From: Clostridium sp.
Lineage (GTDB): Bacteria > Bacillota > Clostridia > Clostridiales > Clostridiaceae
DNA: 41,117 nucleotides
NCBI GenBank assembly: GCA_029257045.1
Contig: JARIDB010000013.1
Coordinates: forward strand, 1 to 41,117
Direction of reading: 5' to 3'
Part shown: positions 15,447-24,304 of the stretch, piece after piece
Numbering within the stretch: position 1 is the first letter of the stretch
How the letters are laid out: every line of letters begins with the position of its first letter
Notes under the pieces: model-generated
Seen by the model: the letters and a program-made list of their open reading frames with translations, nothing else
Told to the model about the DNA's origin: nothing
Databases searched by the model: none
Made by a program: the position numbers and the translations under genes

Positions 15447-15539
15447 GTGAAGAAAAAAACAAGACAAAAAATGATGTATGTTATAACTGTTTTATTAGCT
15501 TTAATTTTTTCAGTTAGTTTAATAGCATCTCTTGTATAA
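15447..15539 (+). CDS. 30-residue single-pass membrane protein, DUF4044/Prli42-like
   Basis: A GTG start at 15447, eight bases after AGGAG, opens a 30-codon frame ending in TAA. The product begins with a very basic segment (MKKKTRQK), then one hydrophobic helix running to the last residue (TVLLALIFSVSLIASLV). This matches the pattern of the tiny DUF4044 family. Listeria Prli42, a 31-residue membrane anchor for the stressosome, has a similar layout. I see only the architecture, so a stress-signalling role is unproven here. It lies 21 bases before smc, whose AAAGGAG follows the stop, and is likely co-transcribed with it. It is shorter than usual gene-calling limits. Confidence 0.75.
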   Translation: MKKKTRQKMMYVITVLLALIFSVSLIASLV

Positions 15540-15560
15540 TATAGTTAAAGGAGAGAAACT

Positions 15561-18500
15561 ATGTTTTTAAAATCCATAGAAATTAGAGGATTTAAATCCT
15601 TTGCAGATAAAACACAGTTAAAATTTAAGGAAGGTGTTACAGCTGTTGTTGGACCTAATGGGAGTGGGAAAAGCAATGTTTCTGATGCGGTAAGATGGGT
15701 TCTTGGAGAACAAAGTGTCAAAACCTTAAGGGGAGGCAAAATGGAAGATGTTATTTTTGCCGGAACACAATTTAGAAAACCGGTAGGTCTTGCCCAAGTA
15801 TCATTGACATTAGATAATTGTGATGAAGCTCTAGATACAGAGTATTCTGAGATAATGGTAACAAGGAGAATATTTAGGTCTGGGGAAACGGAGTATTTAA
15901 TTAATAACCAAAAGTGCAGATTAAAAGATATAAATAATTTATTTATGGATACTGGAATAGGTAAAGAAGGATACTCTATTATTGGACAAGGTAAAATAGA
16001 AGCTATTCTTAGTGGGAAGCCAGAGGAAAGAAGATCTTTACTAGAAGAAGCTGCAGGAATTGTAAAATATAAAACTAGAAAAGAAGAAGCAGAAAAAAAA
16101 TTGAATAATACTGAAGATAATCTAGTTAGAATAAGGGATATAATATTAACTTATGAAGAGAGAATAGAACCTTTGAAAATAGAGAAAGAAAAAGCGTTAA
16201 AATACAAAGAGTATGCAGATTCCCTAAGAATAAAAGAAGTATCAGTATTGAAACTACAAATTGAAAATGTAGAAGAAGATTTAAAAAGTATAAATTCTGA
16301 AATAACATTAAGAAAAAATAAAATAGATAATAAAAGGGAAGAACTAAAGTTAGAAAAAGAAAAATTAGAAAAGTATAATTCGGATTTGGAAGAAATTGAA
16401 AATAAGAATAGTGAAGAAAGAGAATATTACTATAATAAAAAAGATGAGGCTAATAATAATATTAATAATATAGAGATATTTAAAGAAAGAATAAAAAGCC
16501 TTGAAGGTATTATTAGTAAAGATCTGATAGAAATGGAATCTTTAAAAACTTCTATTGAGGGAATTACAAAAGAAAGAGATTTATTAATAAAAGATTTAAA
16601 AGAAAAAATAAAAGAACAATTATTTAAAAAAGAAAATACAATCCATTTAGAAAAAGAAATAGAAAAAATAAAAAAAGATATTCAACATATAGAAAACAAA
16701 GTAAATACTTTAAAAGATGAAGAATTTGATTTGTTAAGGAAGGTTTCAGAATTTAACAATAATATTACTAGTTTAAATAAAGATATAAAGAACAAAGAAG
16801 AATTGGGATTAAGTGGAGAAGGCAATTTAAATATTTTAAAAAATAATATAAAAATCAATTTAGGAACTTTAATTAGACTTAATGAAAAAATAGATAAATT
16901 AAAAGAAATAAAAATAAAAATTGAAATAGAAATTAATGAAAATAAAAAGGAATTATATTATTTAAAGAATGAAATTTATAAATTAGAAGATTTGTTAAAA
17001 GAAAAAAGTAAGGATATAAATATTTTAGAAGGTAAAATATCTACGTTAAAAGATTTAGAAAAAAATTATGAAGGATATCAACTTTCAGTAAAAAGGCTTA
17101 TGGAAAGAGTAGAAGATGGAAGAGTATCTGATAAGGGTAAGGTTTTTCTTTTAGGAGAAGTTTTCAAGGTAGATAAAAGATTTGAAACAGCTATAGAAAT
17201 TTCTTTAGCTGGTGGAATTTCTAATGTTATTACAGAAGATGAATATACTGCAAAGTTATTAATTAATTATCTTAAAAGCAATTCATTAGGAAGGGCTACA
17301 TTCCTACCTTTAAATGTAGTTAGAGGAAATAAAGTTAATGTACCTGAAGATATAAAAAACATTGAAGGTTATTTAGGGTTAGCATCTGAAATCATAAGAT
17401 TCGATGAAAAGTTTAAAGGAATTATGGAATATTCTTTAGGAAGAATTATTGTTGTAGATAATATGGATACTGCTTTAAAAATATCTAAATTAAGTAACCA
17501 TAAGATTAAAGTTGTAACTTTAGAAGGCGAAATAATAAGCCCTGGAGGCGCTTTAACTGGAGGTAGTATTTATAAAAAGAATAATTCAAGTATATTAGGT
17601 AGAAAAAGAGAAGTTAAAGAACTTGAAGCTGATGTTAGTTTAATAAAAAAAGAATATAAAAGTATATTAAATAAAATTGATGAATTTAGGGAGAAGAGAA
17701 AGGAATTAGATGAAACTAATCTAAATAAAAATGATGAACTCCATATTAATAATATTGATATTGCAACCTTTGAAAGTGAAATAAAAGCTCTTGAAAAGGA
17801 GAGCTTAAGACTTCAGGATTCCTTAGAGGTTTCTGAAAGAGAAATAATAATAAATAAAGAAAATTTAAATAAATTAAGAAATGATATTAAAATAAGAGAA
17901 AATGACTTATATGATTTTAAAAATAAAGGTATTGAAAATAAAAATAATATAAATGAATTAGAAGAAAAATTAAAAACGATAAATAATAAACTAAATGAAA
18001 GTAAAGAAAAGCTTATAGAAATAAAAATATATAAAGCTACCTTAGATGAAATAATATCTAACAAAGAAAAAGAATTAAAGGGAAAAGAATACGACTTGGA
18101 AGAAAAAGATAAAAAGTTTAATTCTTTAAAAAAGGATAATAAAGAAAAAGAAGTTAATATTGAATATCTTAAAAATCAAATATTAGAAAAAGAAAAGATA
18201 GTAAATACAATAAATAATAATTTAGAATCCTTAGAAGAAATATTTAAAGAATATGAGATGAAAAGGATAAATATTAAAGAAAATATTAAAGGTAAGGATA
18301 ACTTAGCAAATGAAATTCAGGATATAATTAGAATGTTAGATATAGAATTAAGTAAAAAAGAAGTTCAACTTGCTAAAATTGAAAGTGAAAAAGAAGTTTA
18401 TTACAAAAAATTAAATGAGGAATTAAATCTTACTTTAGCAGAAGCAAAAGAAATTGCAAAAGATATTGAGAATATTAATTTAGTAAAAGAAGATATACGA

Positions 18501-19124
18501 ATATTAAAAAATGAAATTACTATGCTTGGTATAATCAATTTAGCGTCTATTGCAGAATATGAAGAAGTCTTAGAAAAATTTCAATTTATGTCTAAGCAAG
18601 AAGAAGATTTAAATAAATCTAAAAATGAATTAAATACAGTTATTTCGGAAATGACGGGAAAGATGAAAGAATTGTTTCTTAATAATTTTAAAATCTTAAA
18701 TAAGAATTTTAATGAAACCTTTAGAGAGTTATTTAAAGGTGGGAAAGCAGAGCTTATATTAGGTGAAGGAGATGAACTGTCGGCGATTATAGAAATTAAT
18801 GTTGAGCCTCCGGGCAAAAAACTTCAAAATATTAATTTGATGTCTGGTGGAGAAAAGGTTTTATCAGCTATAGCGCTTCTTTTTGGAATTCTTAAAATGA
18901 AGCCTACACCATTTTGTATTTTAGATGAAATAGAGGCCGCTTTAGATGATGCGAATGTAATGAGATATGCAGAATTCTTAAGAAAATTTTCCGAAAAAAT
19001 TCAATTTATAGTTATAACTCATAGAAAAGGAACTATGGAAGCTAGTGATATAATGTATGGAATAACGATGGAAGAAAAAGGTATCTCAAAGGTGGTTTCT
19101 GTAGACTTAAATAAAAGTAATTAG
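15561..19124 (+). CDS. smc: Chromosome partition protein SMC
   Basis: SMC forms a ring-shaped ATPase dimer that, with ScpA and ScpB, compacts and separates chromosomes. The 1187-residue protein has the full domain order. The N-terminal Walker A GPNGSGKS is at 31-38. A first coiled coil runs to about 500, a globular hinge spans about 500-670 (with SPGGALTGGS at its end), and a second coiled coil runs to about 1020. The C-terminal head carries the signature MSGGEK near 1094 and Walker B FCILDEIEAALDD near 1118-1130. Long Lys/Glu/Asn stretches give nearly pure A+T-rich DNA, but the frame is intact. ftsY follows 10 bases later. Confidence 0.98.
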   Translation: MFLKSIEIRGFKSFADKTQLKFKEGVTAVVGPNGSGKSNVSDAVRWVLGEQSVKTLRGGKMEDVIFAGTQFRKPVGLAQVSLTLDNCDEALDTEYSEIMVTRRIFRSGETEYLINNQKCRLKDINNLFMDTGIGKEGYSIIGQGKIEAILSGKPEERRSLLEEAAGIVKYKTRKEEAEKKLNNTEDNLVRIRDIILTYEERIEPLKIEKEKALKYKEYADSLRIKEVSVLKLQIENVEEDLKSINSEITLRKNKIDNKREELKLEKEKLEKYNSDLEEIENKNSEEREYYYNKKDEANNNINNIEIFKERIKSLEGIISKDLIEMESLKTSIEGITKERDLLIKDLKEKIKEQLFKKENTIHLEKEIEKIKKDIQHIENKVNTLKDEEFDLLRKVSEFNNNITSLNKDIKNKEELGLSGEGNLNILKNNIKINLGTLIRLNEKIDKLKEIKIKIEIEINENKKELYYLKNEIYKLEDLLKEKSKDINILEGKISTLKDLEKNYEGYQLSVKRLMERVEDGRVSDKGKVFLLGEVFKVDKRFETAIEISLAGGISNVITEDEYTAKLLINYLKSNSLGRATFLPLNVVRGNKVNVPEDIKNIEGYLGLASEIIRFDEKFKGIMEYSLGRIIVVDNMDTALKISKLSNHKIKVVTLEGEIISPGGALTGGSIYKKNNSSILGRKREVKELEADVSLIKKEYKSILNKIDEFREKRKELDETNLNKNDELHINNIDIATFESEIKALEKESLRLQDSLEVSEREIIINKENLNKLRNDIKIRENDLYDFKNKGIENKNNINELEEKLKTINNKLNESKEKLIEIKIYKATLDEIISNKEKELKGKEYDLEEKDKKFNSLKKDNKEKEVNIEYLKNQILEKEKIVNTINNNLESLEEIFKEYEMKRINIKENIKGKDNLANEIQDIIRMLDIELSKKEVQLAKIESEKEVYYKKLNEELNLTLAEAKEIAKDIENINLVKEDIRILKNEITMLGIINLASIAEYEEVLEKFQFMSKQEEDLNKSKNELNTVISEMTGKMKELFLNNFKILNKNFNETFRELFKGGKAELILGEGDELSAIIEINVEPPGKKLQNINLMSGGEKVLSAIALLFGILKMKPTPFCILDEIEAALDDANVMRYAEFLRKFSEKIQFIVITHRKGTMEASDIMYGITMEEKGISKVVSVDLNKSN

Positions 19125-19134
19125 GAGGTATATT

Positions 19135-20043
19135 ATGTTTGGCAAATTTTTTGAAAACCTTAAAAGCGGATTATCAAAAACAAAAGACGCATTAACGGAT
19201 AAAATAAATGAGACTTTAAAATTAGCAATTAATATAGATGAGGATTTATACGAAGAACTAGAAGAAATTTTAATTATGGCAGATATAGGAATGGATACTA
19301 CTGTAGAAATTATAGAAAAGTTAAAATCTAAAATAAGAAAAGATAAAATAAATGATCCACAAGAAGTTTATCCAGCCCTTAAAGAAGTTATAAAAGAAAT
19401 TTTAACTTCTGGAGAAATAGAGAAGACAAATGAAGGAAAGGAAGTACTTTTAGTAATTGGAGTTAACGGAGTAGGTAAAACTACGTCTATTGGCAAATTG
19501 GCAGCAAAGAATAAAGCTGAAGGGAAAAAGGTTTTACTTGCAGCAGCAGATACCTTTAGAGCAGCAGCTATTGATCAATTAGAGGTGTGGAGTCAAAGAG
19601 CTTCTGTAGATTTAATTAAGCACGTAGAAGGATCAGATCCTGCTGCAGTAGTATTTGATGCAGTATCAGCAGCAAAATCTAGAAATGTAGATTTACTAAT
19701 TTGTGATACAGCAGGAAGACTTCACAATAAGAAGAATCTTATGGATGAACTAGCTAAAATAGGAAGAATAATAGATAGAGAATACAGTGACGCTAAGAAA
19801 GAAACATTATTAGTTTTAGATGCTACTACAGGACAAAATGCCGTAAACCAAGCTAAACAATTTAAAGAAGCTTGTCCTATAGATGGTATAATATTAACTA
19901 AGCTTGATGGTACAGCTAAAGGTGGAGTTGTAATTTCTATTAAAAGTAGCTTAAATATACCTGTTAGATATATAGGGGTTGGAGAAGGCATAGAGGATCT
20001 TCAAAAATTTAATGCAGAAGAATATGTAGAAGCATTATTTTAA
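19135..20043 (+). CDS. ftsY: Signal recognition particle receptor FtsY
   Basis: FtsY is the membrane-associated GTPase that receives ribosome-nascent-chain-SRP complexes and hands them to the Sec translocon. The 302-residue protein is an NG-domain form with only a short N-terminal amphipathic stretch (MFGKFFENLKSGLSKTKDAL), lacking the long acidic A domain of E. coli. GTPase motifs are GVNGVGKTTSIGKLA near 109, ADTFRAAAIDQL, DTAGRLHNK near 190 and TKLDGTAKGG near 255. GGAGG precedes the ATG. Its partner GTPase Ffh is encoded 435 bases downstream under a separate promoter, beyond ylxM. Confidence 0.98.
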   Translation: MFGKFFENLKSGLSKTKDALTDKINETLKLAINIDEDLYEELEEILIMADIGMDTTVEIIEKLKSKIRKDKINDPQEVYPALKEVIKEILTSGEIEKTNEGKEVLLVIGVNGVGKTTSIGKLAAKNKAEGKKVLLAAADTFRAAAIDQLEVWSQRASVDLIKHVEGSDPAAVVFDAVSAAKSRNVDLLICDTAGRLHNKKNLMDELAKIGRIIDREYSDAKKETLLVLDATTGQNAVNQAKQFKEACPIDGIILTKLDGTAKGGVVISIKSSLNIPVRYIGVGEGIEDLQKFNAEEYVEALF

Positions 20044-20076
20044 AATAAAAAAAATTTAGGTGTTAAGTAAAAGTAC

Positions 20077-20105
20077 TTGACAGGGGAGAAAGGTTTTGTT
20101 AAAAT
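20077..20105 (+). promoter_or_regulatory. Strong promoter of ylxM-ffh-rpsP-khpA
   Basis: A perfect TTGACA (20077-20082) and TAAAAT (20100-20105) are spaced by 17 bases, 23 bases before ylxM. Confidence 0.75.
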
Positions 20106-20128
20106 AATTTTTGTGGTAAGGTGATGAA

Positions 20129-20458
20129 ATGCAAGATAGGGTTGAGATTTCATTATTAATGGACATATATAGTTCATTACTAACAGATAAACAACACAAG
20201 ATTATGGAGCTTTATTATGATGAGGATTTATCCTTGGCTGAAATTGCTGAATTGAATAACACAAGTCGTCAAGCAATCCATGATTTAATAAAAAGATGTT
20301 ATAAACAATTTCTATCCTATGAAAGTAAACTTAATTTACTAAATAAAAGTAAAGAACAAGAAAAAACAATTAAAAATTTTTTAGAAGAAATTAACACTAA
20401 GTATTCCTTAACAAAGGAAGATTATGAAAAGTATAAAAGTATTTTAGAAAATTTATAA
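20129..20458 (+). CDS. ylxM: YlxM family putative DNA-binding protein (SRP operon)
   Basis: YlxM is a small helix-turn-helix protein encoded just before ffh in Firmicutes. The 109 residues open with a region resembling sigma-70 region 4: LLTDKQHKIMELYYDEDLSLAEIAE, followed by the recognition-helix-like NTSRQAIHDLIKR. A charged C-terminal half follows. Work on streptococcal and other homologues suggests it modulates SRP GTPase activity rather than acting as a classical regulator, so the annotated DNA-binding role is uncertain. AAGGTGATGAA precedes the ATG. ffh starts 19 bases after the stop. Confidence 0.9.
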   Translation: MQDRVEISLLMDIYSSLLTDKQHKIMELYYDEDLSLAEIAELNNTSRQAIHDLIKRCYKQFLSYESKLNLLNKSKEQEKTIKNFLEEINTKYSLTKEDYEKYKSILENL

Positions 20459-20477
20459 TATCATAGGAGGGTTTTAA

Positions 20478-21830
20478 ATGGCTTTTGAGGGTTTATCAGA
20501 TAAATTGCAGGAAGCTTTCAAAAAGCTTAAAGGCAAAGGAAAGCTAAATGAAAAAGACATAAAAGAAGTAATGAGAGAAGTGAAACTTGCATTACTTGAA
20601 GCTGATGTTAACTTTAAAGTAGTTAAGAAATTTATTTCAGTAATCAGTGAAAAGTGTGTTGGAAGTGAAGTTTTAGAAAGCTTAACGCCAGCTCAACAAG
20701 TTATTAAAATTGTTAATGAAGAACTTACTAATCTTATGGGTGGTAACGAAAGTAAATTAAACTTTAATACTGTTGGACCAACAATTATAATGATGGTTGG
20801 GCTTCAAGGTGCAGGAAAAACCACGATGAGTGGTAAACTTGCTCTTCAACTTAGAAAACAAAATAAAAAACCTTTATTAGTAGCCTGTGACGTTTACAGA
20901 CCAGCTGCTATAAAGCAATTAGAAGTTGTAGGTAAACAAATAGACATACCAGTTTTTCAAATGGGTGATAAAATAAGCCCAGTTGATATTGCTAAAGCAG
21001 GAATAGTTCATGGTAGAGAAAATGGTAATAATGTAATAATAATAGATACTGCTGGTAGACTTCATATAGATGAAAATCTTATGGGAGAATTAAAAGATAT
21101 AAAAGCAGAAGTAAAACCTAGCGAAATCTTACTTGTAGTTGATTCAATGACAGGTCAAGATGCAGTTAATGTAGCAGAAACTTTTAATGAAGCTTTAGAT
21201 ATTACCGGAGTAGTTTTAACAAAACTAGATGGTGACACAAGAGGTGGAGCTGCTTTATCAATTAGTAGTATAACAGAAAAGCCTATTAAGTTTATTGGCG
21301 TTGGGGAAAAGATGAGTGATTTTGAAGTTTTCTATCCAGATAGAATGTCTTCAAGAATTCTAGGAATGGGAGATATGCTTTCATTAATAGAAAAAGCTCA
21401 AGAAGCCTTTGATGATAAAGAAACTCAAGAGTTAAGTGCAAAAATGCTAGAAAATGATTTTACTTATGAAGATTATTTAACAGCTATGGAACAAATGAAA
21501 AAGCTTGGCTCAATGAGCAAAATAATGGAAATGATACCTGGGATACCAAAGGAAGTAAAAGATATTGACTTTGATGCTAGTGAAAAACAATTATCTAGAG
21601 TTAAAGCAATAATATATTCAATGACTCCTAAAGAAAGAAGAAATCCAAAGCTTTTAGTTGGATCTTCATCAAGGAAAAAGAGAATAGCTAAAGGCTCAGG
21701 AACATCTCTGCAAGAAGTTAATAAACTCATTAAGGGATTTGATATGATGAGGAAACAAATGAAACAAATGAAGTCTCTAACTAAGAAATCTAAAAAAGGT
21801 TTCTTTGGTAAAATGCCTTTTATGAGTTAA
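20478..21830 (+). CDS. ffh: Signal recognition particle protein Ffh
   Basis: Ffh binds 4.5S/6S-like SRP RNA and signal peptides and delivers ribosomes to FtsY at the membrane. The 450-residue protein has N and G domains with GLQGAGKTTMSGKLA near 108, DVYRPAAIKQL, DTAGRLHIDENL and TKLDGDTRGGAALS. A Met-rich M domain from about 300 to the end starts with RILGMGDMLSLIEKAQE and carries the RNA-binding SGTSLQEVNKLIKGF. The C-terminus is very basic. AGGAGG precedes the ATG. rpsP follows in the same operon. The SRP RNA gene is not in the window. Confidence 0.98.
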   Translation: MAFEGLSDKLQEAFKKLKGKGKLNEKDIKEVMREVKLALLEADVNFKVVKKFISVISEKCVGSEVLESLTPAQQVIKIVNEELTNLMGGNESKLNFNTVGPTIIMMVGLQGAGKTTMSGKLALQLRKQNKKPLLVACDVYRPAAIKQLEVVGKQIDIPVFQMGDKISPVDIAKAGIVHGRENGNNVIIIDTAGRLHIDENLMGELKDIKAEVKPSEILLVVDSMTGQDAVNVAETFNEALDITGVVLTKLDGDTRGGAALSISSITEKPIKFIGVGEKMSDFEVFYPDRMSSRILGMGDMLSLIEKAQEAFDDKETQELSAKMLENDFTYEDYLTAMEQMKKLGSMSKIMEMIPGIPKEVKDIDFDASEKQLSRVKAIIYSMTPKERRNPKLLVGSSSRKKRIAKGSGTSLQEVNKLIKGFDMMRKQMKQMKSLTKKSKKGFFGKMPFMS

Positions 21831-21867
21831 TATATAATAAAGATTATGAAAAGGAGGTGAAATTAAT

Positions 21868-22113
21868 ATGGCAGTAAAAATTAGATTAAGAAGAATGGGT
21901 GCTAAAAAAGCTCCTTTCTATAGAATAGTCGTTGCTGATTCAAGAGCTCCAAGAGATGGTAGATTTATCGAAGAAATTGGATACTACAATCCATTAACTG
22001 AGCCAGCTGAAATCAAAATCAACGAAGAAAAAGCTACTAAATGGGTTAGCCAAGGTGCTCAACCAACAGATGTAGTTAAAAAGCTTTTTACAAAAGTGGG
22101 ATTAAATAAGTAA
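21868..22113 (+). CDS. rpsP: 30S ribosomal protein S16
   Basis: This 81-residue protein helps fold the 5' domain of 16S rRNA during 30S assembly. It begins [35 protein letters not shown], split here only for reading: [11 protein letters not shown], then [10 protein letters not shown], then [20 protein letters not shown] precedes the ATG. Position in an ffh-rpsP-khpA-rimM-trmD-rplS series is conserved in Firmicutes. The khpA ribosome binding site begins six bases after the stop. Confidence 0.98.
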   Translation: MAVKIRLRRMGAKKAPFYRIVVADSRAPRDGRFIEEIGYYNPLTEPAEIKINEEKATKWVSQGAQPTDVVKKLFTKVGLNK

Positions 22114-22118
22114 TTTTT

Positions 22119-22158
22119 AGGAGGTGAACTCTGTAATTAATAATAATTACAGGTGTTT
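22119..22158 (+). promoter_or_regulatory. khpA ribosome binding site with an intervening hairpin
   Basis: A strong SD, AGGAGGTGAA (22119-22128), lies 30 bases before the khpA ATG, too far for normal initiation. The gap is filled by a perfect hairpin (22131-22138 with 22145-22152). Folding it leaves about 12 bases from AGGAGG to the ATG at 22159, within the range of other genes here. Confidence 0.6.
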
Positions 22159-22398
22159 ATGAAGGAATTAATTGAAATTATAGCTAAATCCTTAGTGGAT
22201 AATCCAAATGATGTTCATGTAAATGAAATTCAGGGAGAGCAATCAATTATTCTTGAACTAAAGGTTGCTCCTGCCGATATGGGAAAAGTAATTGGCAAAC
22301 AGGGAAGAATAGCAAAAGCTATTCGAACTGTTGTTAAAGCAGCAGCAATAAAAGAAGATAAAAAAGTAGTAGTAGAAATTATTGATGTAAAGAGTTAG
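22159..22398 (+). CDS. khpA: KH domain RNA-binding protein KhpA (YlqC)
   Basis: KhpA is a small single-KH-domain protein that binds RNA, in several Firmicutes together with KhpB/Jag, and affects cell elongation and translation. The 79-residue product has the KH signature GKVIGKQGRIAKAIR and the conserved opening MKELIEIIAKSLVDNP. The ATG at 22159 gives the family N-terminus; a GTG at 22153 would add two residues (Met-Phe) and cannot be excluded. Initiation appears to depend on a hairpin that draws the SD towards the start. A terminator overlaps the stop codon. Confidence 0.93.
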   Translation: MKELIEIIAKSLVDNPNDVHVNEIQGEQSIILELKVAPADMGKVIGKQGRIAKAIRTVVKAAAIKEDKKVVVEIIDVKS

Positions 22399-22417
22399 GA
22401 TTTTCCTAACTCTTTTT
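22391..22417 (+). terminator. Intrinsic terminator overlapping the khpA stop
   Basis: AGAGTTAGG (22391-22399) pairs with CCTAACTCT (22405-22413), followed by TTTT. The stem begins before the TAG stop. Confidence 0.8.
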
Positions 22418-22522
22418 ACACATAAGAACTTTAGTAATTATAATAATTTTTTCTTGAAAAATATTATAAATGCTAAAGATCTATATAAGCATAAAAATTT
22501 ATTTACAAATAGAGGTGTTAAT

Positions 22523-23020
22523 ATGAGAGATATATTAAGAGTTGGGAAAATAGTAAATACTCATGGACTTAAAGGCGAAATGAAGGTTATAGCTTTAACA
22601 GATGATCCTAAAAGATATAAGGAGTTAAAGTTTGTTTTATTAGACGGAAAAGAAGTTAAAATAGAATCTTGTAAATTTCAAAAAGATAGAGTTATACTAA
22701 AATTGGAAGGAACTAATTCTATTGAAGAAGCAGAAAAATTAAAAAACAAATATTTAGAAATTCCAAGGGAATTTGCTGTTGAACTTGAAGAAGATACATA
22801 TTTTATTGCAGATTTAATTGGTTGTAGAGTTTTTGATACTGAAGACAAAGATTTAGGTGAAATATATGAAGTATTACAAACTAAAAATAATGATGTGTAT
22901 TGGATTAAAAAACCTAAGGAATTACTTATCCCTGTTTTATTAGATATAGTTTTAGATATAAATATAGAGGATAAAAAAATAATAATTAAACCTGTTGGAG
23001 AATGGCAAGATGAAGATTAG
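22523..23020 (+). CDS. rimM: Ribosome maturation factor RimM
   Basis: RimM binds S19 and helps late assembly of the 30S head. The 165-residue protein starts at ATG 22523 behind AGAGGTG, giving the family opening [20 protein letters not shown]. An upstream in-frame start at 22454 would add 23 residues of low-complexity sequence and lacks a binding site, so I reject it. The N-terminal RimM domain is followed by a PRC-barrel (about 90-165, with [18 protein letters not shown]). The end overlaps trmD by 11 bases, implying coupled translation. Confidence 0.96.
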   Translation: MRDILRVGKIVNTHGLKGEMKVIALTDDPKRYKELKFVLLDGKEVKIESCKFQKDRVILKLEGTNSIEEAEKLKNKYLEIPREFAVELEEDTYFIADLIGCRVFDTEDKDLGEIYEVLQTKNNDVYWIKKPKELLIPVLLDIVLDINIEDKKIIIKPVGEWQDED

Positions 23021-23723
23021 TATTCTAACGCTTTTTCCAGAAATGTTTAATGTTTTTAATCATAGTATTATAGGAAAAGCAAAGGAAAAGAATTTAGTAC
23101 AAATAGAAACTTTAAACATAAGAGATTATACATTAAACAAGCATAATAAGGTAGATGATTACCCTTATGGTGGTGGAGCAGGTATGGTTATGTCTCCTCA
23201 GCCTATAATAGACACAATAAGAGATGCTAAGAAAGGCAACAAGGGTAAGGTTATTTTTCTAGGTCCTAAAGGAAAAAGATTCAATCAAAAGCTTGCTTTA
23301 GATTTATCTAAGGAAGAAGAAATTATATTTCTTTGTGGGCACTATGAAGGAATAGATGAAAGAACTTATAAATATATAGATGAAGAAATATCCTTGGGAG
23401 ACTTTATATTAACAGGTGGAGAAATGGCAGCTATTCCAATAATAGATTCTATTTTAAGGCTTAAAAGTGGAGTACTTGGAAAAGAAGAAAGTTTTATGGA
23501 GGAATCTTTTAGCGAGGGACTTCTTGAATATCCTCAATATACAAGGCCTGAAATTTTTGAGGGAGACAAAGTTCCTGAGGTCTTATTATCAGGACATCAT
23601 GAAAACATAAGAAAATGGAGAAGATATAAATCCTTGGAAATAACTAAAGTTCTGCGAAAAGATTTATATAATAAAGTAATTCTTTCAAAAGAAGATTTGA
23701 AAATTTTGAAAAAGTTTAAATAA
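23010..23723 (+). CDS. trmD: tRNA (guanine(37)-N1)-methyltransferase TrmD
   Basis: TrmD methylates G37 next to the anticodon in tRNAs reading CNN and some other codons, preventing +1 frameshifts. The 237-residue SPOUT protein has a SAM-binding trefoil knot with [12 protein letters not shown] and [14 protein letters not shown]. The ATG at 23010 gives the usual opening [13 protein letters not shown], with GGAG about 9 bases upstream inside rimM. A TTG at 22995 would add only five residues. It is followed by a promoter and leader for rplS, so L19 can be made independently of TrmD, as fits a much more abundant product. Confidence 0.97.
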   Translation: MKISILTLFPEMFNVFNHSIIGKAKEKNLVQIETLNIRDYTLNKHNKVDDYPYGGGAGMVMSPQPIIDTIRDAKKGNKGKVIFLGPKGKRFNQKLALDLSKEEEIIFLCGHYEGIDERTYKYIDEEISLGDFILTGGEMAAIPIIDSILRLKSGVLGKEESFMEESFSEGLLEYPQYTRPEIFEGDKVPEVLLSGHHENIRKWRRYKSLEITKVLRKDLYNKVILSKEDLKILKKFK

Positions 23724-23726
23724 TCA

Positions 23727-23755
23727 TTGAATTATAAGATAAATTATGTTAAAAT
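23727..23755 (+). promoter_or_regulatory. rplS promoter
   Basis: TTGAAT (23727-23732) and TAAAAT (23750-23755) are 17 bases apart, with TG at the extended -10 position. The start would be near 23762. Confidence 0.65.
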
Positions 23756-23759
23756 AACA

Positions 23760-23836
23760 AACGTGTTAGTACGGGCGGTCCTCTGTCAAAAAACTTGTTA
23801 AGAACGTCTAAATAAAATTTAAGGAGGGACTACACA
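23760..23836 (+). ncRNA. Probable L19 ribosomal protein leader
   Basis: About 75 bases separate the likely transcription start from the rplS ATG. The segment is unusually G+C-rich for this genome (GTACGGGCGGTCCTCTG at 23769-23785). Firmicutes carry an autoregulatory L19 leader in this position. GTCCTC (23778-23783) can pair with GAGGGAC of the rplS ribosome binding site if one G bulges, so sequestration of initiation is plausible. I identify it by position and base composition, not by a covariance match. Confidence 0.55.
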
Positions 23837-24187
23837 ATGAACGAAATTATAAGAGCTATTGAAGCAGAACAATTAAGAAAAGATCTTCCAAGTTTTAACG
23901 TTGGAGATACTGTTAAAGTATACGTTAGAATTAAAGAAGGAACAAGAGAAAGAGTTCAAATGTTCGAAGGTACAGTTATTAAGAAGCAAAATGGTGGAGT
24001 TAGAGAAACTTTCACTGTAAGAAGAGTTGCTTTAGGAACTGGAGTAGAAAGAACTTTCCCACTTAATGCTCCATCAATTGAAAAAATGGAAGTTGTAAGA
24101 AAAGGTAAAGTTAGAAGAGCTAAATTATTCTACTTAAGAGATAGAGTAGGTAAAGCTGCTAAAGTTAAGGAATTAAACGTTAGATAA
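23837..24187 (+). CDS. rplS: 50S ribosomal protein L19
   Basis: L19 sits at the subunit interface of the 50S particle and contacts 16S rRNA. The 116-residue protein shows [20 protein letters not shown], then [12 protein letters not shown], and ends in [27 protein letters not shown] precedes the ATG. It is the last gene of the ffh-rpsP-rimM-trmD-rplS region, with its own promoter, leader and terminator. Its codons include more C-ending choices than neighbouring low-expression genes. Confidence 0.98.
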   Translation: MNEIIRAIEAEQLRKDLPSFNVGDTVKVYVRIKEGTRERVQMFEGTVIKKQNGGVRETFTVRRVALGTGVERTFPLNAPSIEKMEVVRKGKVRRAKLFYLRDRVGKAAKVKELNVR

Positions 24188-24204
24188 TATTTTGACGGTT
24201 AAGT

Positions 24205-24234
24205 AAGGGACTTTTATAAAGTCCCTTTTTCTTT
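24205..24234 (+). terminator. rplS terminator
   Basis: AAGGGACTTT (24205-24214) pairs with AAAGTCCCTT (24218-24227), followed by TTTCTTTATTTT. Confidence 0.85.
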
Positions 24235-24304
24235 ATTTTATAGGAAATTATAATAACTTTATACTAGCGTAGATTAATATAATTTTATCATTAAGTTCAT
24301 AGTG

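Noticed and set aside
16240-18480. Low-complexity repetitive DNA resembling a repeat array
   Set aside because: It encodes the two SMC coiled coils in one intact frame; the repetitiveness comes from Lys, Glu, Asn and Ile codons.
22454-22522. Upstream extension of rimM
   Set aside because: It adds 23 low-complexity residues, while ATG 22523 has an SD and gives the conserved RimM N-terminus.
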